Part shown: piece after piece, positions 1 to 6,210 of the stretch | Position numbering within the stretch: the stretch's first letter is position 1 | Layout of the letters: the number at the start of each line of letters is the position of its first letter | Assembly (NCBI GenBank): GCA_900770895.1 | Contig: CAAGMF010000153.1 | Coordinates: 1 to 9,075 of the forward strand | DNA: 9,075 nt | Direction of reading: 5' to 3' | DNA from: an uncultured Mitsuokella sp. | GTDB taxonomy: Bacteria > Bacillota > Negativicutes > Selenomonadales > Selenomonadaceae | Translations under genes and position numbers: made by a program | Notes under the pieces: generated by a model | Told to the model about the DNA's origin: nothing | Database searches by the model: none | Seen by the model: the letters and a program-made list of their open reading frames with translations, nothing else

Positions 1-1191
1 CAGGATGCGGCCGACGATCTTCACCGGCACCGGCAGGCCATCGATGCGCACGGACACGACCATCCGCGGGTGCAGGGTATGGCGCAGCTCGGCTTTCGTC
101 AGCTTCAGCAGCACCTTCAGCCGCACGATGTGCAGGCCGCCGGCGGCCGAACCCATACAGCCGCCGATGACCGCCAGCAGCATGAGCAGCAGACGGTCTC
201 CATCGGGCCATACCCAGGCCGGAGCCGAGAAAAAGCCGTTGCCGGACGCAAATGACACAGCCTGGAAAAGGCCATAGCGCAGCCCCTCGATCCAGTCCAG
301 CCCCTGCTCCAGCACCAGGCGCGCGGCCAGCAGTAGACCCGCACCGCCCACGACCGCCAGATACGTCCGCAGCTCATCATCCTGCCAGAGCAGCCGCAGA
401 CTGCGCCGCGCGAACGCCTGCCAGCAGAGCAGCATACTCGTGCCCGACAGCAGCATCGTGATGCCGGCAGCCAGTTCCAGCGCCGCATCATGCGGTATCA
501 TGAAGGCGTATACGGAGCTGTCGCCCCCCGAGGAAATGGCTGTCAGCGCCCCGAACAGGGCATGCAGCGGGTCGAGCCCGGCCATATAGAACAGGATGAC
601 AGCGAGCAGCGAGAACGCCATATACACGGCCACACCCTGTCTTGCCGAAGCGCGCAGCCTTTTCCATACGGGGCTGAAATGCATCGTCTGCCGGGCCGTC
701 AGCGTGATGCCGAAACAGCCGCTGACCTGCGGCAGGACCGTCACCATGATGATGACGAAATTCATGGCGCCGAGCCAGCTCATGAGGCTGTGCCATAGCG
801 CCAGGGAAAACGGCACCCCCGCGTTCTCGCGGGCGAAATCGAGGCAGGACAGACCCGTCGTCGTCAGCGCCGACATGCTCTCGAAAAAGGCAGCCACCGG
901 AGCCAGTATGCCTGACAGTATATAGGGCAGCATGCCGATGAGGGCAGCAATCGGCCACACCGCCACGATATACCAGGATCCCTCGCGCACGGTCAGCGTC
1001 CGCAGTCGCGAATTTTCCTCGCCATGCCCCTGCATGAGCGCCAGCACACCACTGCCTGCCGCCAGCAGCATCGGCAGGAGAAAAGCGGTGGTCAGATGCT
1101 CCCCGCGCCAGAGCGACAGCCCCAGCGGCAATGCCAAAGCGGCTGCCAGGGCCAGCAGCGAGCGCCCAAGCAGCCACCAAAACAAATTCAT
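1..1191 (-). CDS. trkH: TrkH-family potassium uptake channel subunit (C-terminus beyond window)
   Basis: This is the membrane pore of a Trk-type K+ uptake system, which works with the cytoplasmic TrkA subunit encoded just upstream. 397 codons are visible; the family is usually about 480 residues, so roughly the last pore helix lies off the left edge. The four-fold pore-loop pattern is recognisable: ALTTTGL near residues 108-114, ISSGGDS near 219-225, SFASGNGF near 313-320, and the diagnostic IGGCMGSAAGGLHIVRLK near 342-359. The segment WLGAMNFVIIMVTVLPQ (139-155) corresponds to the helix after the first pore loop. Loops two and three depart from the usual STGG/TTTG wording. The start is ATG at 1191 because the N-terminus (MNLFWWLLGR) looks like family starts. 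An in-frame ATG at 1206 would add five residues, and neither start has a convincing ribosome site. The 25-base gap to trkA implies co-transcription. Long antisense ORFs here are shadows. Confidence 0.9.
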   Translation of the reverse strand, partial: MNLFWWLLGRSLLALAAALALPLGLSLWRGEHLTTAFLLPMLLAAGSGVLALMQGHGEENSRLRTLTVREGSWYIVAVWPIAALIGMLPYILSGILAPVAAFFESMSALTTTGLSCLDFARENAGVPFSLALWHSLMSWLGAMNFVIIMVTVLPQVSGCFGITLTARQTMHFSPVWKRLRASARQGVAVYMAFSLLAVILFYMAGLDPLHALFGALTAISSGGDSSVYAFMIPHDAALELAAGITMLLSGTSMLLCWQAFARRSLRLLWQDDELRTYLAVVGGAGLLLAARLVLEQGLDWIEGLRYGLFQAVSFASGNGFFSAPAWVWPDGDRLLLMLLAVIGGCMGSAAGGLHIVRLKVLLKLTKAELRHTLHPRMVVSVRIDGLPVPVKIVGRIL

Positions 1192-1216
1192 ACCTTTTGC
1201 CTGCATAAGTATAAGC

Positions 1217-2566
1217 CTACTTCTTTCCGAAGTACTTCATGACTTCCTGCGCAAACTTCGTCTTTATGAACAATATCGCGCTGTCTCCCGGCCGGAGGAC
1301 CGTATTGCCGTTCGGGATGCGGGCCTCGGTATCGCGCACATAGGCACAGACGAGGCATTCGCGCGGCAGCTTCACATCCATGAGCCGCTTGCCGGCGACC
1401 GGTGCCCCCGGCTGCACGATGACCTCGACGGCCTCGGCGCGCGCGCCCTCGAGCAGCGACACCGACACGACGCCGCCGCGGCGGGCGAAAGCCAGCACCT
1501 CGCTCGCAGACAGCAGACGTGCCGACAGAACGACATCGACACCGACCTTCTCCATGAGTTCCACATATTCATTGCGGGCCACGCGCACGACCGTCTTCGT
1601 GTGGTTGTTCGAGAGGTGACGGGCGATCAGTGCGATCATGAGATTCAGCTTGTCATCCTCGGTCAGGCAGACGACGACGTCGGCATCGGCCACCTCCTCG
1701 TCGCGCAGCAGGTCGAGGTCCGTACCGTCGCCCTCGAGCACGACGCCCCGCGTGAGCTTCTCGGCCATGAGCCGGCAGCGCTCCGGATTCTTGTCTATGA
1801 CCTTCACATTGACGCCCTGACGCTCGAGCATCGGCGCCAGCGCCCGTCCTGCACGCCCTGCGCCGATGATGATGACGCGGTGCAGCTTGTGCGCATCGCG
1901 CTGGACGAAGTTCTGACTGAATTTCTCTATCTCCTCCGGCAGACCGATGAAGTACGCATTGTCATGCGGCTGGAAGCAGTCATCGCCGTGCGGGATGATC
2001 ATGCGATGATCGCGGAATATCATGCCGGCCAGCACACCGCGCGGCATCTCGATATCCTTCAGTGGTTTTCCCACGAATGGCGAACGCTTGTGCACTTTCG
2101 TCTCGAACAAGCGGATCTTGCCGTGCGCGAAATCCTCGACATCGAGCGCTGCCGGCGTCATGAGGATGCGGTTGATCTCGTGCGCCGTTATGAGCTCCGG
2201 GTTCAGCATGAGGTCGATATCGAAATTCTGCTTCAGATAGTCCTTGGCCTCGCTCATGAACTGCATGTCGCGGATGCGCGCCACCGTGTGATGGATGCCG
2301 TGCTTCTTCGCCAAGATGCAGGCGACCATGTTCACCTCATCGCTGGCCGTCACGGCAATCAGGATATCGGCCCCGCGGACATCGGGATCGTTCATCGTTA
2401 TCGGACTCGCGCCATTCGCCGCGATCGTCAGCACATCCAGCGTGCTGCGCACAGCAGCCAGCTGGCTCTCATCATGATCGATGACCACGACATCGAAATT
2501 CTCCTGTGACAGCAGCTCGGCAATACTATAGCCGAGCTTGCCCGCCCCGACAACGATGATACGCAT
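1217..2566 (-). CDS. trkA: Trk system potassium uptake regulatory protein TrkA
   Basis: This is the cytoplasmic NAD(H)-binding gating ring subunit of the Trk K+ uptake system. The 449 residues match the two-unit TrkA architecture. RCK-N domain 1 has the glycine motif GAGKLG (7-12) and an acidic end of strand two, VVVIDHD (D30), and is followed by RCK-C domain 1 (about 145-215). RCK-N domain 2 has GAGRAG (235-240), VIDKN (256-260) and EGDGTD (278-283), and RCK-C domain 2 covers about 365-445. Both nucleotide-binding motifs look intact, so both halves may bind nucleotide. The start is ATG at 2566, preceded by GAGGGGG about seven bases upstream. trkH follows 25 bases downstream on the same strand, so the pair is probably one operon. 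Full length, no oddities in the frame; the 525-residue plus-strand ORF across it is an antisense shadow. Confidence 0.97.
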   Translation of the reverse strand: MRIIVVGAGKLGYSIAELLSQENFDVVVIDHDESQLAAVRSTLDVLTIAANGASPITMNDPDVRGADILIAVTASDEVNMVACILAKKHGIHHTVARIRDMQFMSEAKDYLKQNFDIDLMLNPELITAHEINRILMTPAALDVEDFAHGKIRLFETKVHKRSPFVGKPLKDIEMPRGVLAGMIFRDHRMIIPHGDDCFQPHDNAYFIGLPEEIEKFSQNFVQRDAHKLHRVIIIGAGRAGRALAPMLERQGVNVKVIDKNPERCRLMAEKLTRGVVLEGDGTDLDLLRDEEVADADVVVCLTEDDKLNLMIALIARHLSNNHTKTVVRVARNEYVELMEKVGVDVVLSARLLSASEVLAFARRGGVVSVSLLEGARAEAVEVIVQPGAPVAGKRLMDVKLPRECLVCAYVRDTEARIPNGNTVLRPGDSAILFIKTKFAQEVMKYFGKK

Positions 2567-2676
2567 ATAGATCCCCCTCGACAGCTACGGCGCTGTGGCT
2601 CTCCGGGGGACGTTCTGCCTGCCCCGGCGGCCGTGATGCTTTATACATTCTATCACATCGCCCGTTTTTTAGCCAC
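2567..2676 (-). promoter_or_regulatory. trkA leader: weak candidate promoter and two small hairpins
   Basis: This is the 110-base gap between the coiled-coil gene and trkA. On the minus strand an extended -10 (TGA-TAGAAT, 2655-2647) is visible, with only a poor -35 (TGGCTA, three of six matches, 17 bases upstream). The deduced leader would be about 70 bases. It contains two inverted repeats: CCGGGG/CCCCGG (2622-2627 with 2603-2608) and ACAGC/GCTGT (2592-2596 with 2581-2585). No run of T follows either stem, so they do not look like intrinsic terminators, and I do not recognise a c-di-AMP riboswitch, which sometimes precedes K+ transport genes. trkA could equally be read through from the helicase unit, since no terminator is seen after that gene pair. 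Confidence 0.3.
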
Positions 2677-3264
2677 TCAGTCCTGGGGGGCGTCCTCCGG
2701 ATTATCCTGCTCTGACTTCTTATCCGCCTTCTTATCTTTATCCGCCTTCTTATCTTCCTTATCCGGCGCCGCCTGCTCATGGGAGGCCGCCTCCGCCTCG
2801 TCATACCGGCCGCGATGTCCGTCGACGATGCGCGCGATTTTTGCCAGTACCTCATCCATCGAGCGACGGCGCGCCTCCATATCCTCGGTCTGCGTATCCT
2901 CCCGCTGCAGCTCCTTGCGTATCTGATCCAGCTTGCGCTCGGCCCGCAGCTCGCGCAGCGCCTTATCGTCGGCCGCTTTTGCCTGCTGCTGCCAGCGCTG
3001 GATAGCGGCCAGCTGCGCCAGTATTTTCTGCTCGAGCTCCGCCGACTCCTTCGCCTGGTCGAAATTGGCCAGGGCCAGCAGGAGCCCGGAATTCTTCAAA
3101 TTCGTATTCAGCCCGGCCACATACTTATCCACGCGGGCCAGATAATCGCTGAGCCGGTTCAGTCCGTTCTGATAGCTCTGCAGCCCCGTCACGATGCTGC
3201 TGATATCCCCGGCGATATCGGCAGGTGCGGCTCCGGTCTGCTGCTGTTCTTCATCTTTATCCAT
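2677..3264 (-). CDS. hypothetical coiled-coil protein with charged Lys/Asp tail
   Basis: I do not recognise this 195-residue protein. It is soluble, with no signal peptide or membrane segment. A short acidic/Gln start (MDKDEEQQQ) is followed by a helical region (about 16-65), a long amphipathic, probably coiled-coil stretch rich in E, K, R, Q and A (about 68-147), and a low-complexity tail (167-195) with repeated KADKK/DKK units. The start is ATG at 3264, because GGAGAG lies seven bases before it. The ATG at 3279 has its GGAG directly abutting and is unlikely, and upstream extensions run inside the helicase gene. The gap to the helicase stop codon is four bases, so translation is probably coupled and the ribosome site lies within the last helicase codons. 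A role as a partner or regulator of the helicase is inferred from this arrangement only. Confidence 0.8.
   Translation of the reverse strand: MDKDEEQQQTGAAPADIAGDISSIVTGLQSYQNGLNRLSDYLARVDKYVAGLNTNLKNSGLLLALANFDQAKESAELEQKILAQLAAIQRWQQQAKAADDKALRELRAERKLDQIRKELQREDTQTEDMEARRRSMDEVLAKIARIVDGHRGRYDEAEAASHEQAAPDKEDKKADKDKKADKKSEQDNPEDAPQD
2720..2756 (-). repeat. tandem 18-bp direct repeat in the charged tail
   Basis: A 19-base word is repeated exactly with an 18-base period (2720-2738 and 2738-2756). It lies within the C-terminal Lys/Asp tail of the coiled-coil gene, so each unit adds six codons in frame and encodes KADKK-type repeats. Such in-frame tandem repeats can change copy number by slippage or recombination without breaking the gene. 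Whether this happens here cannot be seen from one sequence. Confidence 0.75.
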
Positions 3265-3268
3265 CGTA

Positions 3269-5839
3269 TCACTCTCCATCTCCGGCCAGCGCCTCATCCA
3301 CATGCTGGATCGCCAGCTCCGTCTGACGCTGCAGACGCTGCTCCTGACGGCCCAGCGCATGCATCATCAGGCGCTGCCACTCGGCAAAGCCCTGTCGTAC
3401 AATCGCATCATCCTGCCAGGCGCGGCTCCATGCCGCATAGAAATCATCCGCCCCGAAATACGTCCGGTAGCGCCGCTCGAGAACCTGCGGCATATCCGTG
3501 CCGATTGGCAGCAGCGAGCTGACGCTGATAAACTCCTCCGGCGACAAATCCGGCGATTTCAACAGATCCTCGACGGCCGTGCGCCGCGACAGGCCCTGCC
3601 ATTTCCAGCGGGGCGGCAGCTCAGCGTAGCAGGCGACCGCCTGTCCGAAGTCCCTGTCATCGGCCGCTGCATGACCGCGGCAGTAGGTGAGCAGCTGTGC
3701 CAGCTCCTCGGCATGCTGCCGCTCCTGATCCTCCGCCCCCGCACTGCGCGGAGGCTGCGTCTGCTGCGCCCCCTCGCCATAGGCGCCGACCATATCCGTC
3801 AGCAGCTCGGCCGCCTCTGCATACTGCCCGCTCTCCAACAGGCTCTGCACGAGCTCATCGAGATCGACCTCGGCGGTCTCCTCGCTCAGGCAGTTCATGA
3901 TGTACTCCGCCCACGGCTCGCTGTGACCATAGGGCGCCGGGGCCCCGAGGTCGCGGCAGCAGTCGATGAGGCGCGCCTGCACGGCACGCTCGAGCACATC
4001 GCGCACCTCCGGCACGCCATCATCCGACTCGTATATGAGCAGCAGCCGCTCCGCCCGCGTGGCGCCGACGTAGAAATACCTGGCTGCCAGGGCTGCATCC
4101 TGCCGCATGTCCGTCAGTACATCCATGAGCAGCACCGCGGGATACTCGATGCCCTTCGAGCGCAGCACATCGGACTGCATGACTGCATGCTCCGGCAATA
4201 CCTCCGACGTCCCGACTGCGCTCAGCGCCCAGAACCGGCCTTTTTCCTGCTGGCCGCAGCGTCGGCACAGGGCGCGCAGGCGCCCGCTCTGCTCCGGCCC
4301 AGCCTTGATCCATATGGGACGCACACCGGCCTCGCGCCATGGAGCTGTATGTATCGGCACGAGCTCCTCCTGCCGCAGCGACAACAGATGGCGCCGCGCA
4401 AGCTCCTGCACGAGGAAATTCTGGAAATCAACGATGCGACGACTCGAGCGATGATTCCCCGCCAGATAGAAAGGCCGCCGCCGCAGACTCGACAGCGTAC
4501 CGGATAGGGCATTGGCCAGCGTGCGCAGGCGCTCCTCCTGGAAATACGTCGGCTGGACCATCTGGCAGCGGTCTGACGCCATATAGCGGTGCGGCACGTA
4601 GCGCAACAGCGATAGCAGCGCCGCCAGCTCGATCTGCGTCAGATCCTGACACTCATCGAGGAATACAGACTCATACGCCTCGGGCGTGCCGTCATCGGCC
4701 GCCAGGACCAGTCTGGCCGTCGCATTGTCGTCGTACAGCCCCCAGTCCCGCAGGTAACGCTCGAATCCGTCTGCCACCTCATACAGGGCCTCGAGCCATG
4801 TCCCGGCTGCTTTGCGAGCCAGCGGCTTGCCCGCTGCCTCGAGCAGGCGCAGATATTCATCCGGCTCCACACGCGGTGGCAGTGCGGCCAGCGCCTCATA
4901 GTCGAGGGAGACGATATCCGTCCCCGGCAGCGCTCCGCGCACGATACCATGCAGATCGCGCCAGACCGCCAGCCGCGTCGAGGCCTCATCCTGATTCTCC
5001 GCTCCGACCGGCTGTCCCATCTCCCACTTCCAGAAACTGCGCCAGTCCACATGATGCGACCGCCAGTACCGCTCAAAGGCGCGATAGCTGTCCGCCGCAC
5101 TCAGGAAGGAACGCGTCGGGATATCCGGACGGGCACGATGGGCAGCGGCGAGCAGGAAATCCCAGGTCCCCGAGGCAGTCGTCCGCAGCTCGCGGCTCTC
5201 GGCCGCTGCGCCCGCGGCGAATTCCTGCTCGAGGCGATGGACGAGGTCCGCTGACATCGTCAGGTACAGCGCCTGACCGTCCGTCAGGCGGCTGCTGAGC
5301 AGATAGCCCACGAGCGACTTGCCCGAGCCGGCATTGCCGACGATGGACAGATTCTTTGTCTCGCGATGATGGTTCATGACCTCCTGCTGGTCATGGTCGA
5401 GCATATAGTACTCCGGCTGGCTGATATAGACGGCAAAGCTCAGCGAATGGCCCTGCCGCCGGCGCCATTCCGGCCAGTCGGCCAGCTTCAGCAGGAATAT
5501 CTCTATATCGTAGTACACGAGACCGGGGGCCAGCGACTGCCAGCGCCGCATCTCGCGGCTCTGAGCGTCATGATTGGCCAGCTCCAGCAGTGTCAGGGTA
5601 TGCGAGCCCTCCGGCAGCAGCATGAGCAGCCGCTCATCGCCCTGCCGCCATTTGCACAGCGTACGCCCCTCCGTGCGCACGAGCTTCAGATCATTGCCGG
5701 CCGCCTGACGTTCCCCTGCGAGATAGCGCTCCAGACGCTCCAGCTTGGCCGGGAAAGTAGTACAGAACCTCTCCTGCTCCTCGACGGACATGCGCTGAAA
5801 AAAATGCTTATCAAACTGCACTCCGGCTATAAAAGCCAA
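3269..5839 (-). CDS. UvrD/Rep-like superfamily 1 helicase with RelE-like N-terminal region
   Basis: This is a predicted 3'-5' ATP-dependent nucleic-acid translocase. Numbering from TTG 5839 (856 residues), it has a Q-motif-like DHDQQ (148-152), Walker A GNAGSGKS (168-175), motif II FLDECQD (393-399), a degenerate motif III SDRCQ (422-426; the usual Gly is Ser), motif IV LAGNHRSS (459-466), motif V RSKGIEYPAV (560-569) and motif VI YVGATRA with the arginine finger R595. Residues 1-100 look like a RelE/ParE-type fold: a helical hairpin, then KLVRTEGRTLCKW, a hydrophobic strand and LLELANHD, comparable to the 'HDEAY' end of that fold. This architecture is known in helicases. A roughly 240-residue helical C-terminal extension (613-856) is unassigned. 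The TTG start is preferred over GTG at 5875: AAAGGAGGG sits seven bases before TTG, while GTG falls at the predicted transcription start. The downstream coiled-coil gene is probably coupled. No nuclease motif was seen. Confidence 0.9.
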   Translation of the reverse strand: MAFIAGVQFDKHFFQRMSVEEQERFCTTFPAKLERLERYLAGERQAAGNDLKLVRTEGRTLCKWRQGDERLLMLLPEGSHTLTLLELANHDAQSREMRRWQSLAPGLVYYDIEIFLLKLADWPEWRRRQGHSLSFAVYISQPEYYMLDHDQQEVMNHHRETKNLSIVGNAGSGKSLVGYLLSSRLTDGQALYLTMSADLVHRLEQEFAAGAAAESRELRTTASGTWDFLLAAAHRARPDIPTRSFLSAADSYRAFERYWRSHHVDWRSFWKWEMGQPVGAENQDEASTRLAVWRDLHGIVRGALPGTDIVSLDYEALAALPPRVEPDEYLRLLEAAGKPLARKAAGTWLEALYEVADGFERYLRDWGLYDDNATARLVLAADDGTPEAYESVFLDECQDLTQIELAALLSLLRYVPHRYMASDRCQMVQPTYFQEERLRTLANALSGTLSSLRRRPFYLAGNHRSSRRIVDFQNFLVQELARRHLLSLRQEELVPIHTAPWREAGVRPIWIKAGPEQSGRLRALCRRCGQQEKGRFWALSAVGTSEVLPEHAVMQSDVLRSKGIEYPAVLLMDVLTDMRQDAALAARYFYVGATRAERLLLIYESDDGVPEVRDVLERAVQARLIDCCRDLGAPAPYGHSEPWAEYIMNCLSEETAEVDLDELVQSLLESGQYAEAAELLTDMVGAYGEGAQQTQPPRSAGAEDQERQHAEELAQLLTYCRGHAAADDRDFGQAVACYAELPPRWKWQGLSRRTAVEDLLKSPDLSPEEFISVSSLLPIGTDMPQVLERRYRTYFGADDFYAAWSRAWQDDAIVRQGFAEWQRLMMHALGRQEQRLQRQTELAIQHVDEALAGDGE

Positions 5840-5846
5840 CGGCTCT

Positions 5847-5855
5847 CCCTCCTTT
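5847..5855 (-). promoter_or_regulatory. strong ribosome binding site that fixes the TTG start of the helicase
   Basis: AAAGGAGGG on the minus strand is almost fully complementary to the 16S anti-Shine-Dalgarno sequence. Seven bases (AGAGCCG) separate it from TTG at 5839. It lies inside the reading frame if the upstream GTG (5875) is used, which argues that the GTG-started, 12-residue-longer version is not the real product. Confidence 0.8.
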
Positions 5856-5883
5856 CCTGCATTGCTGTGAAACACCGTCTCTA

Positions 5884-5913
5884 ATTATAACGCCATTGCT
5901 CAAAGTTTGTCGA
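5884..5913 (-). promoter_or_regulatory. sigma-70/SigA-type promoter for the helicase unit
   Basis: On the minus strand the -35 is TCGACA (5913-5908, five of six consensus matches), the spacer is 18 bases, and the -10 is a perfect TATAAT (5889-5884). Transcription would start near 5877, giving a leader of about 38 bases to the TTG start that contains the strong ribosome site. It lies about 55 bases from the edge of the inverted-repeat element, in an AT-rich pocket, so the helicase and coiled-coil genes probably have their own transcript. Confidence 0.65.
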
Positions 5914-5952
5914 TATCTATAAAATATCCACAAATACCAGAGATGCAGATAG

Positions 5953-5964
5953 CTGCTATGATAA
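5953..5964 (+). promoter_or_regulatory. extended -10-like motif pointing into the inverted-repeat element
   Basis: CTGCTATGATAA contains an extended -10 (TGC-TATGAT, -10 hexamer at 5957-5962). The same 12 bases occur on the minus strand at 7689-7678, where they form the -10 of the hydrolase promoter. No good -35 is visible 16-18 bases upstream. A start about seven bases downstream would fall at 5969, the first base of the inverted repeat. The motif overlaps a small palindrome (ATAGC-T-GCTAT, 5949-5959). Confidence 0.3.
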
Positions 5965-5968
5965 GGCA

Positions 5969-6163
5969 GCGGCAGGCATGGTTCCGGAATGGAGCGTCGT
6001 GGGTTGGCGTAAAAAAAGCAAATTTTTCCCTATCAAGCAATCCCGCGGAAAGTACTTTCGTTCAAGCGTAGCGCGTTTAAGTACTTTCAAGGGACCTATT
6101 AATTGGGAAAAATTTGCTTTTAGCCAAACCACAATAGCGGAATGAAGGAACCATGCCTGCCGC
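5969..6163. repeat. 195-bp imperfect inverted-repeat element (MITE/ERIC-like)
   Basis: The ends are a perfect 17-bp inverted repeat (5969-5985 against 6147-6163, beginning GCGGCAGGCATGG). The complementarity continues inward with mismatches: GTGGGTTGGC (5999-6008) against GCCAAACCAC (6122-6131), a perfect 13-bp GCAAATTTTTCCC (6018-6030) against 6105-6117, and a perfect 10-bp GAAAGTACTT (6048-6057) against 6079-6088. The first of the inner arms is itself part of a 12-bp palindrome, GAAAGTACTTTC (6048-6059). The whole unit can fold into a long hairpin or cruciform. I see no transposase and no clear target-site duplication. It fills most of the 371-base gap between hydrolase and helicase. It may also act as a transcription terminator or insulator, because no simple intrinsic terminator follows the hydrolase gene. 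The class of element is inferred from structure alone. Confidence 0.75.
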
Positions 6164-6210
6164 GGTACTATCTCCACAGGGGCTTCTCCTCCCGCCATCT
6201 CTGGCGCGCT

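Noticed and set aside
488..1180. 230-codon minus-strand ORF in a different frame within trkH
   Set aside because: It is out of frame with the recognisable pore-loop sequence, which runs open from 1191 to the window edge.
932..2509. 525-codon plus-strand ORF across trkH/trkA
   Set aside because: It is antisense to the clearly conserved trkA and the trkH N-terminus, and its product (His/Arg/Asp-rich, no domain) is the usual shadow of a GC-rich gene.
3194..4507. 437-codon plus-strand ORF opposite the helicase C-terminal half
   Set aside because: The minus-strand frame carries helicase motifs V and VI here; the plus frame has no recognisable domain and no fitting ribosome site.
4339..5298. 319-codon plus-strand ORF opposite the helicase core
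   Set aside because: Its product is Pro/Ala/Arg/Ser-rich low complexity, typical of an antisense frame; the opposite strand encodes motifs II-IV.
5956..6198. 80-codon minus-strand ORF covering the inverted repeat
   Set aside because: It lacks a ribosome site, spans a palindromic element and has no recognisable domain; openness follows from the repeat rather than from a gene.
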